The notes under the pieces: generated by a model
Databases searched by the model: none
Seen by the model: only the letters and a program-made list of their open reading frames with translations
Told to the model about the DNA's origin: nothing
Translations under genes and position numbers: made by a program
Assembly (NCBI GenBank): GCA_029945375.1
Contig: CM057061.1
Coordinates: forward strand, 124,001-188,000
DNA from: Agaricus subrufescens
Taxonomy: Eukaryota; Basidiomycota; Agaricomycetes; Agaricales; Agaricaceae
Length of the DNA: 64,000 nt
Reading direction: 5' to 3'
Part shown: one piece after another, positions 22,080 to 35,787 of the stretch
Layout of the letters: every line of letters starts with the position of its first letter
How positions within the stretch are numbered: the stretch's first letter is position 1

Positions 22080-25000
22080 TCACTCGGTCTTTTTCCTGTC
22101 GACGTTCTTCTGTGACCTATCCGGCAATGCAGCTGCTACTTCATCAATCTTCCTGAACTGCCAGGGGAAGCGAGATGGATATAAGAAGGGGCGCAAGTCG
22201 AATCCTGGTGAAAAAGGTAAGTAACCAAGCTTTTCGTTGCCACTCCCTGACTCACGGTTATCATCAGGACTATATGATTCCTGTTCCGAGTTAGATATGT
22301 TAGCCGCCGCTACGGCTGAGGAACAAGAATCTAGCTGACCGCATGATAAGCTGGCGTTAAAGTTGTCATTTTATGCCTATTCCTCGCGTGCTCGAAGAAG
22401 AAGAGTTTTACTTTTTCTGCAATCTGCACCACGTTACCTCGGGGTCAACCAACGTGGACACGGACATACCTGGGTTGGTGATAGTAGCGGACCCCACTCA
22501 TGTACCAGCTTTGTAAACATGCTGTACGGACCACATTTCTCAACCTTACGGAGGCGACCAAAGACAGAAAGTTCATCGTAGGTCATGCCCATGTCGGCCT
22601 TAAGGTGAAATTTTTGAAAGTCTGCGAGTTCCATTGTGATGTAGACTTACCTCATCACTTTGGACATATGTCTCCGTAATGGGCTCCAGCTCAGCCGTAG
22701 GTACTGCATTGAGGAAACTATCATGGCTTAATATAAACTTCTTCCGGGGAGACGGTGTCCAAACCTTTCCAAGATGGACAGTTTGAAGGCATCCCCCCCG
22801 TACGCAATGAACTTCTTGAGATCAGTCTTGCTAATGCCACCAATTGGGTTGATGTCCGCTGACAAACAATGTTAGCACGCTTCAGAACCGTACAATATGA
22901 CCTACCTGACGAGCAATCGTATTTGGTGAGATATCCTCGTAAACTGCAATACATCAATCAGTCCTCCACTCGGGGCATCCAACCAACGTGGTCAGCATCA
23001 CCTTTCGTCAACGTTAGCGCTTCCGAGTACCAGAAGTCCACCACTCTTTCCTCGAACCCACGGTAAAAGTTGCGCAAACATATATGAAACCACCATGCGT
23101 AGGCGGGCTTGAATGTTCTGGAGGGCAAGATTTTCTGCACCACTGCCTCCTTGAACCCGGAACTGAGGACGTTTGCCAGTTACAAAGGAAAATAGATTGC
23201 GGACTGCGGTCACAACCGTGTCCATATTCAAATCAACATGATAACTAGAACACTGTGCTGAGGGGACAAGCTCTTGACTAGGAAGAATAGAGTCTCTTAC
23301 CTTCCAATTGCCTCTGCAAGATCTTTGGCCCGTTGACGAGTTTCAAGGCTTGAGTTTTCAGTACCCATATAACAAGTATGGAATATGCGACCCCCAAATT
23401 CCAGTGGATCTGAAGGAATATAAGAGGAATCTTCCGGTTCACCAGTCATTCTCCTCGCATCAGCGATTACAGATTTGTCTGGAACGCAATCTTGAAGTAA
23501 ATTTCTGATACAGAGTGAATTAAACATACCACCACGATTCGATGCCTCCGCAACTAGGCGGCACATGGAGTGTACAATTACAGCCGTCGCGCAACTGTCG
23601 ATACCTCCGCTGAGCGGAAGGAAGTAACCTTGAGTTCGAGAACGCCTCAGGTAGTCCCACAACCAGCATGCCGGTCCCAACCTTGAAACGATTCTCAGAC
23701 GTGAAGTTAGACTTCAAGCGAAAGACGCACGCAATCTCTTCTTCTGGACGGTGATAGCGCACCACAAATTCCTTGTTCTCAACTAAAGTTGCAACATCGT
23801 CCCCGGGTACCTCGAACTTGCCGCTACTAAGGGCAAAGGGTGCTTCAATTCGATGGTATCGTTCGGCTCCAGCTGCCTGCATGGATCGACTAGCCTTTGC
23901 TCTATGTGCCCGGACGTCCTCAATATCGATTGTTGCAGATACGACTTCTACATCATTTAGAGAAAACTGTGATCCCTGCGCGACGATACGGCCATTGACT
24001 GCGATCATGGCACACCCATCATAGTAGAGTCGGTCCCCGTCGCATCCTTGTTGGTTCGCGTACAAATAAATGCCACCAAGCTTGCAATCTAATCAATCAT
24101 CGATTCAATGTAAAGTGATGAATATCTTTACTTTAAGTGTGGCTTCCTTAATCAATTCCACCCGAGTGTAAAGCTTTCGAAGTTCATGATGACTTCCGCT
24201 AGAGTTTGTGAATATTTCGACTCCATCTAGACCCATTAAAATGTGGGGACTGATAGATTTGTGAGACCAAGCGAACATGGGTCGAGCGAGACTTGAAATA
24301 CACACCTCGCTGGTGTAAACAACTCTTCACATAGTTCCACTCCGATACAAGTATCAGAAGTGCTTATGACCGCATCGCCGAAAGGAACCTTAACCTAGGC
24401 AAAGATAGATGCAAGCTTCTTTAGACAGGCGAGTTGAGTTCGTACCTGTTTGGTAACAGCTTGTATAATCCTCGGGAGATAATGCTCCTCCCACTGCCGA
24501 GGCTTCATCCAAGGGGTAAAATATCTCAGTTCCCGATAGTTACCATCGTTCGCCAGCCACATTTTTGGTCTGATTAAAAGAATCTTCCGATCATGTATTA
24601 CAACGCGGCAGTTGTATATCACATTCTTATGAACGACGGGCCTAACCTATTATGAGGGCAATTACAGGTGGACGGACAAATCCCACTTACATGCCGATAT
24701 CACAAACAATGCCCATAGTCTCTTCGGATGAAAGAAGTTTCGCCAGCACTTCCCATGAATGAAGAACTGTATCTCCTGAGCAACTTTATCAATCATTGTC
24801 ATTGGGTTGGAGTGAGTTGGCGATACCTTCTAGGAAGTGGTCTAGACAACCATATCCACTACCTCGGGTTCATTAGATATAGTAACAGATGATAGAACAT
24901 TTACTTGCGGAATCTCTAATTCTGGCCCTACCCTCAGTCTGGCACCTCGATCCTTTGCAATCACTATGCTTGCTAATATACGTTCAAAATTACCCTGATA

Positions 25001-25210
25001 ATCTTTCAGAATGTATGTGTATAATGAGTCAGAAATCTAGTACCTGGAAATCCAATGCCCATTGATTGAGCGAGCTTCAGGTAGAGTCAACTTCGTCGGG
25101 TCCGACACACCGTTGCTAACGTACCAGCTATGAGGTCATGGATCAGTGCATACGGAACAACAATCTCTCGAACGGAGGCCTCACGTTGCTACTGTAATAA
25201 GGTGACCCAT
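22080..25210 (-). CDS. QNS1: Glutamine-dependent NAD+ synthase QNS1
   Basis: This enzyme makes NAD+ from deamido-NAD+ with ATP and glutamine. The N-terminal nitrilase-type glutaminase domain starts [10 protein letters not shown], with catalytic elements [13 protein letters not shown] (Glu), [10 protein letters not shown] (Lys) and IGVELCEEL (Cys). [18 protein letters not shown] follows. The synthase domain has the PP-loop [11 protein letters not shown] and later elements such as [15 protein letters not shown]. The C-terminus reads [15 protein letters not shown] and ends NVDRKKTE. It is split by at least a dozen short introns, the most fragmented gene in the window, so some internal splice sites are approximate. 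Stop at 22080 gives a normal end. ACC1 lies 303 bp upstream on the same strand. Confidence 0.92.
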
Positions 25211-25513
25211 TTCAGAGCCAACGCGTGTTCCAAACTAATTCGAGTTGAGCTTTGAGAATCAACAAGTACGGGAATGAATCAGAAATATGCGGGACGGTTA
25301 TGATTAGATAAGATCAACATGATTCTCAGAACAAAAACTACATTCCATTTACGCAAGAAATTACTAACAAGGCAATGTTAAGTACGTATGAAAAAAAACT
25401 ATATGTGCAATGTAGGACAGGTATGCATAAGACTACAGGTATATCTAGATCGCTTCTATGCCTCTAGGAGACATTAGCGTGAGTAGGAACTAGAAATGTT
25501 GTCAGTTGATTGG

Positions 25514-28500
25514 TTAAGGCTTACAATGTATCGTTGACAATGACGAACCTGGTGATCGAGGGGTACTTTGTTGCAAAGCACTTATAACGGTAGCGCGTTC
25601 ATCATCAGAGAGGCCGTTTGTAAAGCTAAGGAAACCATCAAGGACTGCTTTGCGATCTTCCTTGGCCAAGTCTCCCAAGCGGCGCGCGAGGTGGTCAGCT
25701 TTGAGTTGGGCAACCGTCGCAGAAAGATCAAGTTGTTCCAACGCAGCTGCCTCTTCTTCGTAAGTAGCAGGAGGTGCAATTCCAGTGAGGCTTGTAAGTA
25801 ATTCGAAACGTTGTTCATATGTAATATCAGGATTGGCTTCAGCAAGAGCTTCAAGGGCCGCTGAACGGGCGATACGGGCACGAAGAGCCCAGTAGAAGAA
25901 ACGCCGAGCGGTTTTCCACTCAGCAGGTTTAGCGCAGCCTTTGGCCTCCATACGACCAACACGACTATAGCATGCATCAATAAAGGCGCTGAAGATGAAC
26001 TACGAAGATACTCACTCGTGTAGGTCAACATACAAGAGCGCGATTTGTTTGTAGCTGGGCTGTAGGATCTGTTCCCGCGTAGTAATGGCAGCCGCAGCAG
26101 CGGCACGCTCTTCTGCCGACTTTGAAGAATCCTTACTTTGGCGCACGAGTGTGCTATATTCGCTGTCCAGCCGCTCCATCATCTTGAGAATCTTATCTCG
26201 TCTAAGTTTGATCTCCACGATACCCTCAGGCTCGAGAACACCAGCACGGGCGTCAACATCAGCGTACATCTCCATCTGCTCAGGGTTGATGGCAGGATCG
26301 ACCACTACCCAGGCACCACCACGAAGTTCGCCATTCGGAACAATATAGACGAAGACTGGTTGCTTATAGCTTGACAAACCATCTACAATCTTTGAACCTT
26401 GTTTGAGAACTTCATCATACATATCTTGTTGACCACCTGAGAAGCCACGCCAATTCGCAAGTATGATGAGAGGAAGCCCTTCGCGATTGAAATCGAAAAT
26501 AGCCTGAGCGGTCTTATAGGCAGAGTTGGGGTACCATACTTGCCCAGCTTCCATAATGCGTTGTTCAAATGATGCAGGATTAGCGGGATCGGCTGGGACA
26601 ATGCGCTCCATGGTACGGGTCTCAACAGCGATGACACCTGTTGGGATGCCGCCCAGACGGGCTCGACCGACAACCACAGTCTGCGCCCAACCACTCAAAG
26701 TTTCTTGGAATGATCCCTTGTCGAAGAAGCCGCTTATCCACTGCCCAGATGTTTCGTCGTTTTTCCCTTCAATGAGCCACCTGGGGTCGTAAGGTGTTTT
26801 AGGAGGGGTGTACTCAATGTCACGATCCCAATTATCCGCTGTCTCTCGAATGGGTAATGATGCACCCTTGAACTCAGGTACATAGGAAAGCCATTCAAGT
26901 ATTTGAGAGGCCCCTTGGAGATCACTACCAGCAGTAAGATGTGACACGCCATTCTTGAACATGATTTGGGTACCACCAAGTTGGAGGTTAGAGGTGTAGA
27001 CCTCACGACCAAGGACTTTGTTGAGAGCGGCAGCACCAGTAAGGATAATGGGTTGACCCTCCACTTGGACAGCGCGCTCTCCCAGACGAACGAGATAGGC
27101 ACCAATACCCACTGAACGAGCGGTGACAAGAGTGATAGTGAAAATGTCATCGTACGCCCGAGAGGTTTCACCCGCAATTAAACCCGATCCTTTGAGTGAT
27201 TCTACTCCGAGGCCGTCTTGGAGTCCAATGATATCTGTGATCTTGAAGCGCCGCTCGCCTTGATCCTGAATCTCCTCGACGCGGACAATGTTCTTGCCCT
27301 TCTGCTCAATCTCGATGAGGTTTTCAGGAGTCAAGTAGAGATAATTGACCCCTTTCTCGGGATGCTTCTCATCAATCCAAGCAGCGGAGAACAAGGGTAG
27401 AAGCTCTTCGGCCACACCGATGCGAGCACCAGAATTAGCGGAAAGATAGATACGAGGTAGGCCCTGTTCACGAGCGTATTGGGTGACGTGATAGAAGAAC
27501 TGATCTTCCTCAGGACCAAAGGAACCGATCTTGAACGTGATATCGTTGGCGATGACCACCACTCGACGTCCGTGAGGGTATTCAGGGGTATAAAGAGTGA
27601 ATACCCAAGCGACCATACCAAACGTGTTGTTGCCTGGTGACCCGTCGACTTCAACGAGCTCATCATGCTCATCCAAGACGAGTTCTTTGGATTCTAAGTA
27701 GGTCTTCGGTAAGACCACATTAGAGTTGACAATGCGTACTTTCTCCCAGACATTTTGGAGAGCTTTAGAGAAGAGGTCGGGGAAGTCATAAACGTAGGTA
27801 GTCCCGTTGAGATGAGCCTGATAACGCTTGGGTTGTAGAGACTCTCTGGTCGGATAGGGTTGATGGACGGGTTGAAGATGGAGTGACCCCTTTTCGCCGA
27901 TGGATTTAAGGATAGTTGTACCGCGATCCGTAGTGATCTCCTGATAACCGTGGTAATTCACGATAAAGCCCGAAACGTTTTCAATGATGCACCGGATGGG
28001 GGTAACGTTGCCTTCTTTGTCTTCGAGAGAAAGGCGAATTTCAGAGCCTGTGACGTGTAAACGCCAGAGACGCTTTCCATGGCGCTCGATGAAACCTGAA
28101 ATAGCAGCCAGAACATCGTCGTAAGTGACGGCAAGATTGTAGACGAAGTTCATGAAAATGTGGTTGCAGTCTGCATTGCGATGTTGAGCGCTGACGATTT
28201 CTAAAGCATCGAGAATGCCGGTGACGAGACGATCCGTTTCCGAAATTAGGTATTCCGCTGTGCTCATGACACCACGAAGCCGCCCAGGGCGGATGAGAGC
28301 ACGAACAAAGAACCTATTGTCTAACTGGTTTTCATGGGCAACAGCGTGATAGACGTGAATTTGTTTCGTCTCGACGAAAACAGGCTTCAAGGTATAGCTG
28401 GAAAGGCGGCTCAGCTCGAGCTGGAAGGCGAGAGCAGGTTCAGTGTTACGGATAGCCTTTTCTTCACACCAAATATCGTTCATCTCGCGGAGTGTATAGT

Positions 28501-31500
28501 AGGCAGGGTAAGCAGTGGGTCGACAGATGAGGAATGTGGCACGGCGAACGCCTCTATGATTGAGCAACTCTGCATGGTCGTTGGCAAACTTGATTAGCGT
28601 CTCGTCCCAGGTTTCATGAGGAAGGTCGTCTTCTTCACGGAAAATACGCAAGGCGATGTTCATGACATTAGGCGGCTGCACATCGGATCCATATCGCTCC
28701 TTGTAATCCTCCTGGTCGAAGACCGGAAGTGTTGCAATGACTTTTGGGAAGCCCTTATGGAGCGCTTGCAAGTTCGGGAAAGAGGCAATAACACCGACGC
28801 GAACAGGTTGTGACTGATGGCGATTGATCATATAGGTCAGGTCGCTGACGGATCCCTGCCTGTTATGACTCGCACTGCAACACATATTAGTTGAAGGCGG
28901 CTAGGGATTGAAAACATGAGATATTCACCTGGGACCGAACCGGGGGGTTGAAGGGGGTGAATGGGATTGACCAAGGTTGAAGCGCCACGTTAAAATGTTC
29001 GGAACTTCTCCATCATCTAAAGTGTCGCCTTCCTCATAATCGATGGATAACACACTATACGCCCTATATGCGCGGCGCACGTAAACTTCGAAAGCAGCTG
29101 CAGAAAGTTGTGAGACTCGAACTTGCTAGCAGGCACGCAGAAGGCTCACCAAGAGTGATCAAGGGGTCCGGATGACTGAAGAAACTAGGGAGAACGTCAA
29201 AGACAGTATAGCGAGAATCGCTCAACTCTTTGAGAACATCCGCAGAAGGCGATCTGGAACCGGTTTGACCAGCTTCACCGTAATAATTGTTGGAAACAGA
29301 GTTCTTAAGGACGGCCTCCATTTGAACGCGCCGCTCGTCATGGGAAGGCATCTGACCAAGAATCAGGACTTCTCGAGCCTTGAGACAAACAGCCGTAGAA
29401 GACCTGTGATGACAGATAAGTTTACAACTGAGGCCAAGTGTTTTTTTTTACTTACTTGGCTTCTAAGGCTGCAAGATCTTGCAATACTGTGTAAAGTCGA
29501 CTTTCAGGGCTCGAAACATTGATTCCAGACGATTTTATATAGTCCAAAATAATGAGAACTAGTTTGACCTTGCTTTGAGCCTTGATATGACTCAAGACGA
29601 AGCCAATTGCTTTGTCCAAGTTATCCTTGTATTGTTCGCGAAGGGCTAGAACACGAGCTTCGATGCTTCCTCCAAACAGTTTTTCAGTTGCTTCGTACCG
29701 CCCAAGAAGAGACGCCAAAACCGCAGTTTCGTGCCCTTTGGCACCACCAAGGTGACGCTCTGCAATCTCGAACAAAACGGCGAGTTGCGAGCGTACTTTC
29801 GACTTATCGGCCGCAGGGACCTCATCGTTTATGTGGTGTTCGAGGACCTTTTTGATACGTCCTGCCGGGAACTCACGACCGTCTCCCTTTGCCTTTGCAG
29901 CATCCATAGCAGAACGAATGCTCTCTTCCGTCTTGTGTGAAATGCGACCAGAGAGTGAGGAGAGCGCAGAATTAGTTTCGTCATAGGGAAGTTCATTTTC
30001 ATGAAGGACAGAGACGAGGTCCTTGAAAGTAGTGGCCATAATGGACTGGTTGTCATAACCATCGAGTATGTCATTTAGAATGCCCAAAGCATAATTGAGA
30101 CGTTGGTGGGGTTTGTTTCCGACGAGCCCTGGGGTACCTAGAGGGGGAAGTAGCCCATCAAATGGTTTGGCATGGTTCACACGAGCCGGGTCATCCAAAG
30201 TGAGGATACCGAGAATGTCCCCAGGCTCAAGGCTAACGCCAGGCTGTTTAATTAGCTGTACAATACCATCCTCGGATGCGACGAGAGGCATATACATCTT
30301 CATGACCTGGAAGACGGTAAGAGATTATAATCTACCACATTCGAGATGGGTACGAACCTCAATTTCGGCATATTGTTCACCAGCATTGATATGATCCCCG
30401 CTGTCGACAAAGAAGCGAACCAATTTTCCGGGACTTGGGCTTCGGAGTTGGGTAGGATCGTTCTCCTGTTCGATGAGGCAGGTCTTGGAATCAATCATCA
30501 AACGAAGAGCGCCGACTTCTTCACGCCAGTAGATGGTGTGGCTACGACTATCCAAACGAACCAAGAGACCACCATCGGCCAGAGGACGAGCACCAACCAA
30601 GGTACGACCGCCATTAAGGTAGAGGGTCCAGGTGGTGACCGAAGAGCGAGCACAAGTGAAGGAGTAGCGAACATTTTCGTATATGAAGTCGACACCGAAT
30701 ACGGTCTTCAAAACATCACGAGCAGGGACTTGACCCTTGTCGAGGATTCGCTTGTATTCAGACCAGCATGCCTCGGACGCAATGTGAGCTTTGGTGACTG
30801 CTCCGCAGACAACGGCAAGAGTGGGATCGGGACGGGCAGCAGTCAGTTTGTTACTGATAAGCGAGTCAAGCCAACCCGTTGTGAATTTGTTATCCTTGAA
30901 TGCTTCCAACTCGAGGAGTTTAATGAGATACTCAACAGTGGTGCGGAAATCACCACGAATGCTGAGCTCTCCCAACGCAATAATCATATTCTTCCTTGAC
31001 TCACTTCGATCTTCGCCATAAGCAAAGATGTGGCCAAATTGGGAGTCAGCAAACTCGTGAAGGCCACCTGCAGTACCAACGGAAAAGTAACCCCAAACAT
31101 TGGTGCTGGAGCGGAAGTTGAGCTCTTGGATTGAGCCAGAAGACGGTTTAAACCCGGCATCAGGATTTTCGGCTGTGATACGAACCGCGACTACATGTCC
31201 CTTGGGTCTAGGCTTGCGTTGCAATTGGTTTGATTCAGGTTTTGCCATATCAAAATCGATTTCTGAGGATCCCGCCGGGGCGACGCCGTAGAGGGTTCGA
31301 ATGTGTCGGATGCGATGAAGGGGAATACCCATAGCAATTTGAATTTGAGCAGCAGGAAGATTAACACCTGTTATGATTTCTGTGGTGGGATGCTCGACTT
31401 GAAGACGAGGGTTAAGTTCAAGGAAGTAAAAGTAATCATCCGCGTGGCTGTAGAGATCTGCAACACAATAAAATGAGACAAATATAGCCAAAAGAAAATA

Positions 31501-32758
31501 CACAAGACCCTACATTCGACGGTACCAGCACTGACATAACCGACAAGCTTCGAGAGACGAACAGCGGCACGTTCCATGCGTTCAAAGGTGTCTTCCTTTG
31601 CGATAGTCACAGGAGCCTCTTCTATGATTTTCTGGTGGCGACGTTGAACAGAGCAATCGCGACCAAAGAGCGAAATGGCATCTCCATATTGATCTGCTAG
31701 GAGCTGAACTTCCAAGTGACGAGCCTGTCCCGCGAGCTTCATGATAAAAATGGGCGATCCTGCCATGGGTTAGGAAATTAAGACTGATCTCGGTGGCCCC
31801 GGTAGCGCACCTGGGATCTCTCCTTCAACAGCCTCGAAAGCGTTTTTGAATTGATCTTGGCGTTCAACCTTGCGGATACCTTTCCCTCCTCCTCCTTCAC
31901 TAGCCTTGATCATCACCGGCCACCCAATTTGCTCTGCACGTTTCAAACCATCCTCAACGGTGGTTACACAAGCATCGGCATACGCGCTTTCCGGAACAGT
32001 CACGTAGCCATCATCAGAGAGAATAGTGTCCATAATCCCTGTACCTGACCAAGGCATAGTAGGAACATCCGCGCTCTGAGCAACGATAGTACTCGAAATC
32101 TTGTCACCCAAGCTGCGCATAGCACTCCCTGGAGGACCTATAAAGACGATCTTGTGCTTGCTCGCGGCAAGGGATTCCGGAAGTTTGGGATTTTCAGATG
32201 CATGGCCCCAACCGGCCCAAACAGCATGAACGCCAGCACGCTCAGCGACATCAACGATGAGATCCACGTTTGCATAATTGTTGTTATTAGCTCCACCTGG
32301 CACTTCAATATAACGATCGGCCATTCGGATGTATTCCGCATTCACTTTGAGATCTTCGGGAGTGGCCATCACAGTAAACTCGATCTCTCGGTCATTACCA
32401 AAGGTCTCGTAACTCCACTGTCGAATAGAGCGAATCTCTTTTACAGCGGCAATTCCTAAGTCAAGGATCAGTATTGGATCAAATGGGCGGATGGGCACAG
32501 ACGAACCATTGTTGGCAATGAGGACCTATAAAAGTAGAGGACGTGAGGAAGCCGATCGCGAGATGGATACAAAGGATACGCGTACTTTTGTAATCACTGT
32601 GTGCCCCCCATGCGACTGGACGAAATTTTTGACACTACTAGGCGTGGCCTTGTCGAGCGAGTTACCGCCTGGGGAGAATGAGATAATGGATCAAGGGTAG
32701 TAAACACAAGTGGCTCACCGATGAAGTGCTGCACTCTGGAATGGTCGTATAATGACAT
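25514..32758 (-). CDS. ACC1: Acetyl-CoA carboxylase ACC1
   Basis: ACC1 is the multidomain cytosolic enzyme that carboxylates acetyl-CoA to malonyl-CoA for fatty acid synthesis. I read about 2,230 residues. The start [15 protein letters not shown] precedes the biotin carboxylase domain, with [18 protein letters not shown]-grasp loop [10 protein letters not shown] and [14 protein letters not shown]. The biotin site EVMKM lies near 30310-30355 and is itself split by an intron after the Glu. The central domain follows, then carboxyltransferase with [21 protein letters not shown] and [16 protein letters not shown]. The C-terminal helical region ends with [16 protein letters not shown] and a short tail. 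The large last exons total about 3 kb without interruption. Introns crowd the 5' part. Very secure; exact C-terminal residues may differ if another intron lies near 25530. Confidence 0.96.
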
Positions 32759-33034
32759 TAGTTACAGCTGTTCTTAAGCTGCAGTGGGGAGGGGAAAGAA
32801 AATGTAGAGGAAAGAGAAGAAAAGTTGCTTTTGACCCTAACGCTTACTCCTGCTGGGGTCCCCAAAAATCGGTGGTATTGATGGCTTACATCAGCCCCAT
32901 GTCATGGACAAAAACATAATAGTTATATTGCTGAGTGGTGATCTATGCTAGAATTTTGGATTGTAAAAAAAAAATGCGCGCAACACGACCTAAATGCGTC
33001 CCTTCCCCGCCTCCACCAACACAAGCCATGCAAT

Positions 33035-33533
33035 TTACTCCTTAATCTTGGCCAAAATTTCAGAGTCTTTGAAGAGGAAGTATTCCTAGTTACCGACGTC
33101 AGGACACATTCCGCTGCCGAAACAAAAGAGAAAAAAAGACGCGCCTCTTCGCCAACTTTAATGGGATTTCCTCCCCACCCGGGCAGAAGCACACGGTCAC
33201 CAGACTGCACGCTCATCGGAACTATTTTGCCATTCTTGTCATGAGCACCGGGACCGACAGCAACAACGGTAGCTTCAGGTAGAGGGCTACTGGTGGCGGA
33301 ACTAGGGAGGAAGATACCCGAAGCAGTTTTCTATTCGAGAAATTCGCGTAAGTATACAGACAGTGGATGATGGCAATTCTCATGAAGACATACCGTTTCC
33401 GGTTTGAAGCGTTGGACGAGGACGCGGTCAAGGAGAGGGATAACGGACTTGATAGACTTGAAAGTCGCTTGGGCTGCCTATAGAACGGGCTCAGTTTCGA
33501 CGCTCAAAAGAGAATCTGAAGTAGACATACCAT
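33035..33533 (-). CDS. HSP10: Mitochondrial 10-kDa chaperonin HSP10 (GroES)
   Basis: HSP10 is the co-chaperonin lid of mitochondrial HSP60. The spliced protein is 107 residues: M, then AAQATFKSIKSVIPLLDRVL, VQRFKPETKTASGIFLPSS, PEATVVAVGPGAHDKNG, VQSGDRVLLPGWGGNPIKV and EYFLFKDSEILAKIKE. I predict four exons: 33533-33531 (only the ATG), 33477-33394, 33330-33145 and 33085-33035, whose lengths sum to a whole number of codons. The last intron (33144-33086) starts with GC rather than GT; the nearby GT at 33142 breaks the conserved C-terminus. The mobile loop and dome strands are all present. It lies between ACC1 and ARPC2 in the same orientation. Confidence 0.94.
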
Positions 33534-33756
33534 TTGGATGAGTGAGTAAGGAGGTCGAACGAAGAAAAGTGAAGTTGCACGTCAAACTAAACTTTTTGAT
33601 AATGTTTGGTTCTATTTGTTACATGCCACTTTCTACGCTCAGGGACGACTACTATTTAATACACATCCATTCCATCTACCGGTGAACCATCGTTCGCCCA
33701 CTGTATCAATAACAATCAGAATCCGCGCCATCCTGCACTCCAATCAATCTAAATAC

Positions 33757-34887
33757 TCACCTAACCGTCTTCTTTTCACCCGTAGCCACCTCCGCCTTGG
33801 CACGATTCAACACCTTCTGGAATTCCGCCACTCGAGCCCGCATACGAGAGTGCATGTACGCCTTGGAACACTTGATGTGATAATGCAAATAGTCGCGGAA
33901 CAATTGGATGTGCGATATCGTCGCAGCGGCCACATCAGGCTTTGTAAAATGCCGAGGGAACAACACAAAAGTGACATATCCCGCATCTTCAGTGTTTCTC
34001 AAACCCGCAATATGACGGATTTCAAGCGGGGGATCACGGTTCGTATAGAGAACCTGAGGTGCATTTTGGATAGAAGGTTGCCTACGGGCATCAACAAATT
34101 CCTATCAAAAGTCAACATCAGAGACTGAGTTCAACCAACATAAATGATAACGAAACGATTCATATTCACCTGCAAAAACACCTTACCAAAGATACGGTCT
34201 GTCTCCTCCCTGAAAATAGTAGAGAAAATCACAGTCACTCGATCGGGAGAGGCCTGAATGTAGAGAGCTTCTTCATCCCGATAATGAATCTGCATCAACT
34301 CCGCCTGTCCTCCAGACGACTCCGACTCCTTTTGTTCCTGGAACGCACGCTCAAACGGGGCCGACAAAACATTCCTCTTCAACATCGCAATCGACATCAC
34401 AAACGCATCCCGCGATTCTAGATAACACCACCGTCAATTTCCCCAATACCGATCTAATTCCAAACCCCTCAAACTCACCAGCATCCTGAGGCACCTGTTC
34501 CAAATCGATCATCAAACTGACATTGTACTCATTCTCGGGCTGGTCCATCACCAACGCCCCATATTCCCGTTTCAACACATCCACAGCACCATACCTAGCC
34601 AGTTCATTCCAACATCTGATGTTCATAGACAGTAATATCATAGTCTTCTTCTCTCCCGACGTCAGATGAAAGCGGACGCCGTCGAAATCAACAAACTGGA
34701 CATCGAGGGTCGAGGGCCTGAACACACATCATAAAGTACCAAACAAGCCTACATGCACCATGAACATACTTTGCGATCTTTTCCAGGAGGGTAGTTTGAA
34801 TGATAGTGTTGTGAGGCTGCAAAGTGATATATGTCCAATGAAACAAATCAGGGCCCAGAATCCAAAGCTCACTTCGAGGAGAATCAT
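33757..34887 (-). CDS. ARPC2: ARP2/3 complex subunit ARPC2 (p34-Arc)
   Basis: ARPC2 is the 34-kDa structural subunit of the actin-nucleating ARP2/3 complex. The first exon codes only MILLE, then PHNTIIQTTLLEKIAK, RPSTLDVQFVDFDGVRFHL, MILLSMNIRCWNELARYGA and later FGKVFLQEFVDARRQ with QNAPQVLYTNRDPPLE. The C-terminal helices that contact the mother filament read CSKAYMHSRMRARVAEFQKV and end GEKKTVR. There are about five introns. Normal size is near 310 residues and this fits. A CACGTG lies about 145 bp upstream of the start at 35032-35037. The 15-base first coding exon is supported by the conserved start of the family. Confidence 0.93.
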
Positions 34888-35787
34888 CGCTGAGCCAGAA
34901 ATCCCATAGTCAACGCGGTATCCTCGTTTAAAGATTGTTTCCACATACCGTGCAATCAAAGTGCTTGGTGGTCGAGTGAACAAACAAACGCGATCGCACC
35001 TCCATTTGTGATTTACTCTGAATCGCATGACCACGTGCTGTACCGCAGCCAAGGCCCATAGATAATGCCATACCGTCGCTCACCGGCTTTGTTCAGCCAT
35101 TAGTTTCATTGACTTCGCATCTCGTTTGACGATCTCTGGCAAATATACCGAAAGTTCCTTCCCACCAATCAATGTGGCCAAGTTAATCATTTATTCTAGC
35201 CACCCTCGAACTTCTAAGCGAGAGCATTCACCGAAATTTAGCTATTCATAATACCCTTCATACAACCTCCGGCACTATCTCTAGTATCCAGTCTGTCTGC
35301 CCCAAACAACCAACAAAAAAAAATACAATTTATTGAGGCAAGTTCCAGTATAGCAATGTCAGCATACAGAGGTGATTCAAACTTCAGGTTCATTAGCCAC
35401 CATCAATCAGATGAACACAATGGTAAGGTGTAAATTACGCATGCACCACCAATAACCCCCAAAGAGAAACTTTTCATCAGTCTCAGAAAAACCAAATAAA
35501 CCTAAAAGACGGGGGAAAAAAAAACAGCAGGTAGGAAAAACCAAGTTAAGACAGCAAAGCTTTTGAATAAAAACACAAATAGGGTCATTAAAGGAGAGGA
35601 AATTACTAAAAGCATGCCACTTGTCCACAATCAACGTTTTTCCTGTTTCCAAATTAAGTGCGCAACGTCTAATTAAAAAAAAATGAAGGGAAGGGGGGGG
35701 GAAAGGAAACAGGTGCTCCTGAACAACAGCATTATAAGAGTCCCAGATACAACAAAGTTCGATCATAGTCCATGACTTCGTAATATA
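34888..35787. other. Intergenic region between ARPC2 and ZDS genes
   Basis: This AT-rich, homopolymer-rich sequence (several runs of A or G, for example near 35515-35525 and 35692-35700) holds the ARPC2 promoter and the 3' UTR of the next minus-strand gene. The minus-strand frame at 35407-35766 is rich in Phe and Cys and looks like chance coding. Confidence 0.5.

Noticed and set aside
35407..35766. A 119-codon Phe/Cys-rich minus-strand frame
   Set aside because: It lies in a homopolymer-rich 3' UTR of the ZDS gene and its Phe runs come from A-rich tracts on the plus strand.
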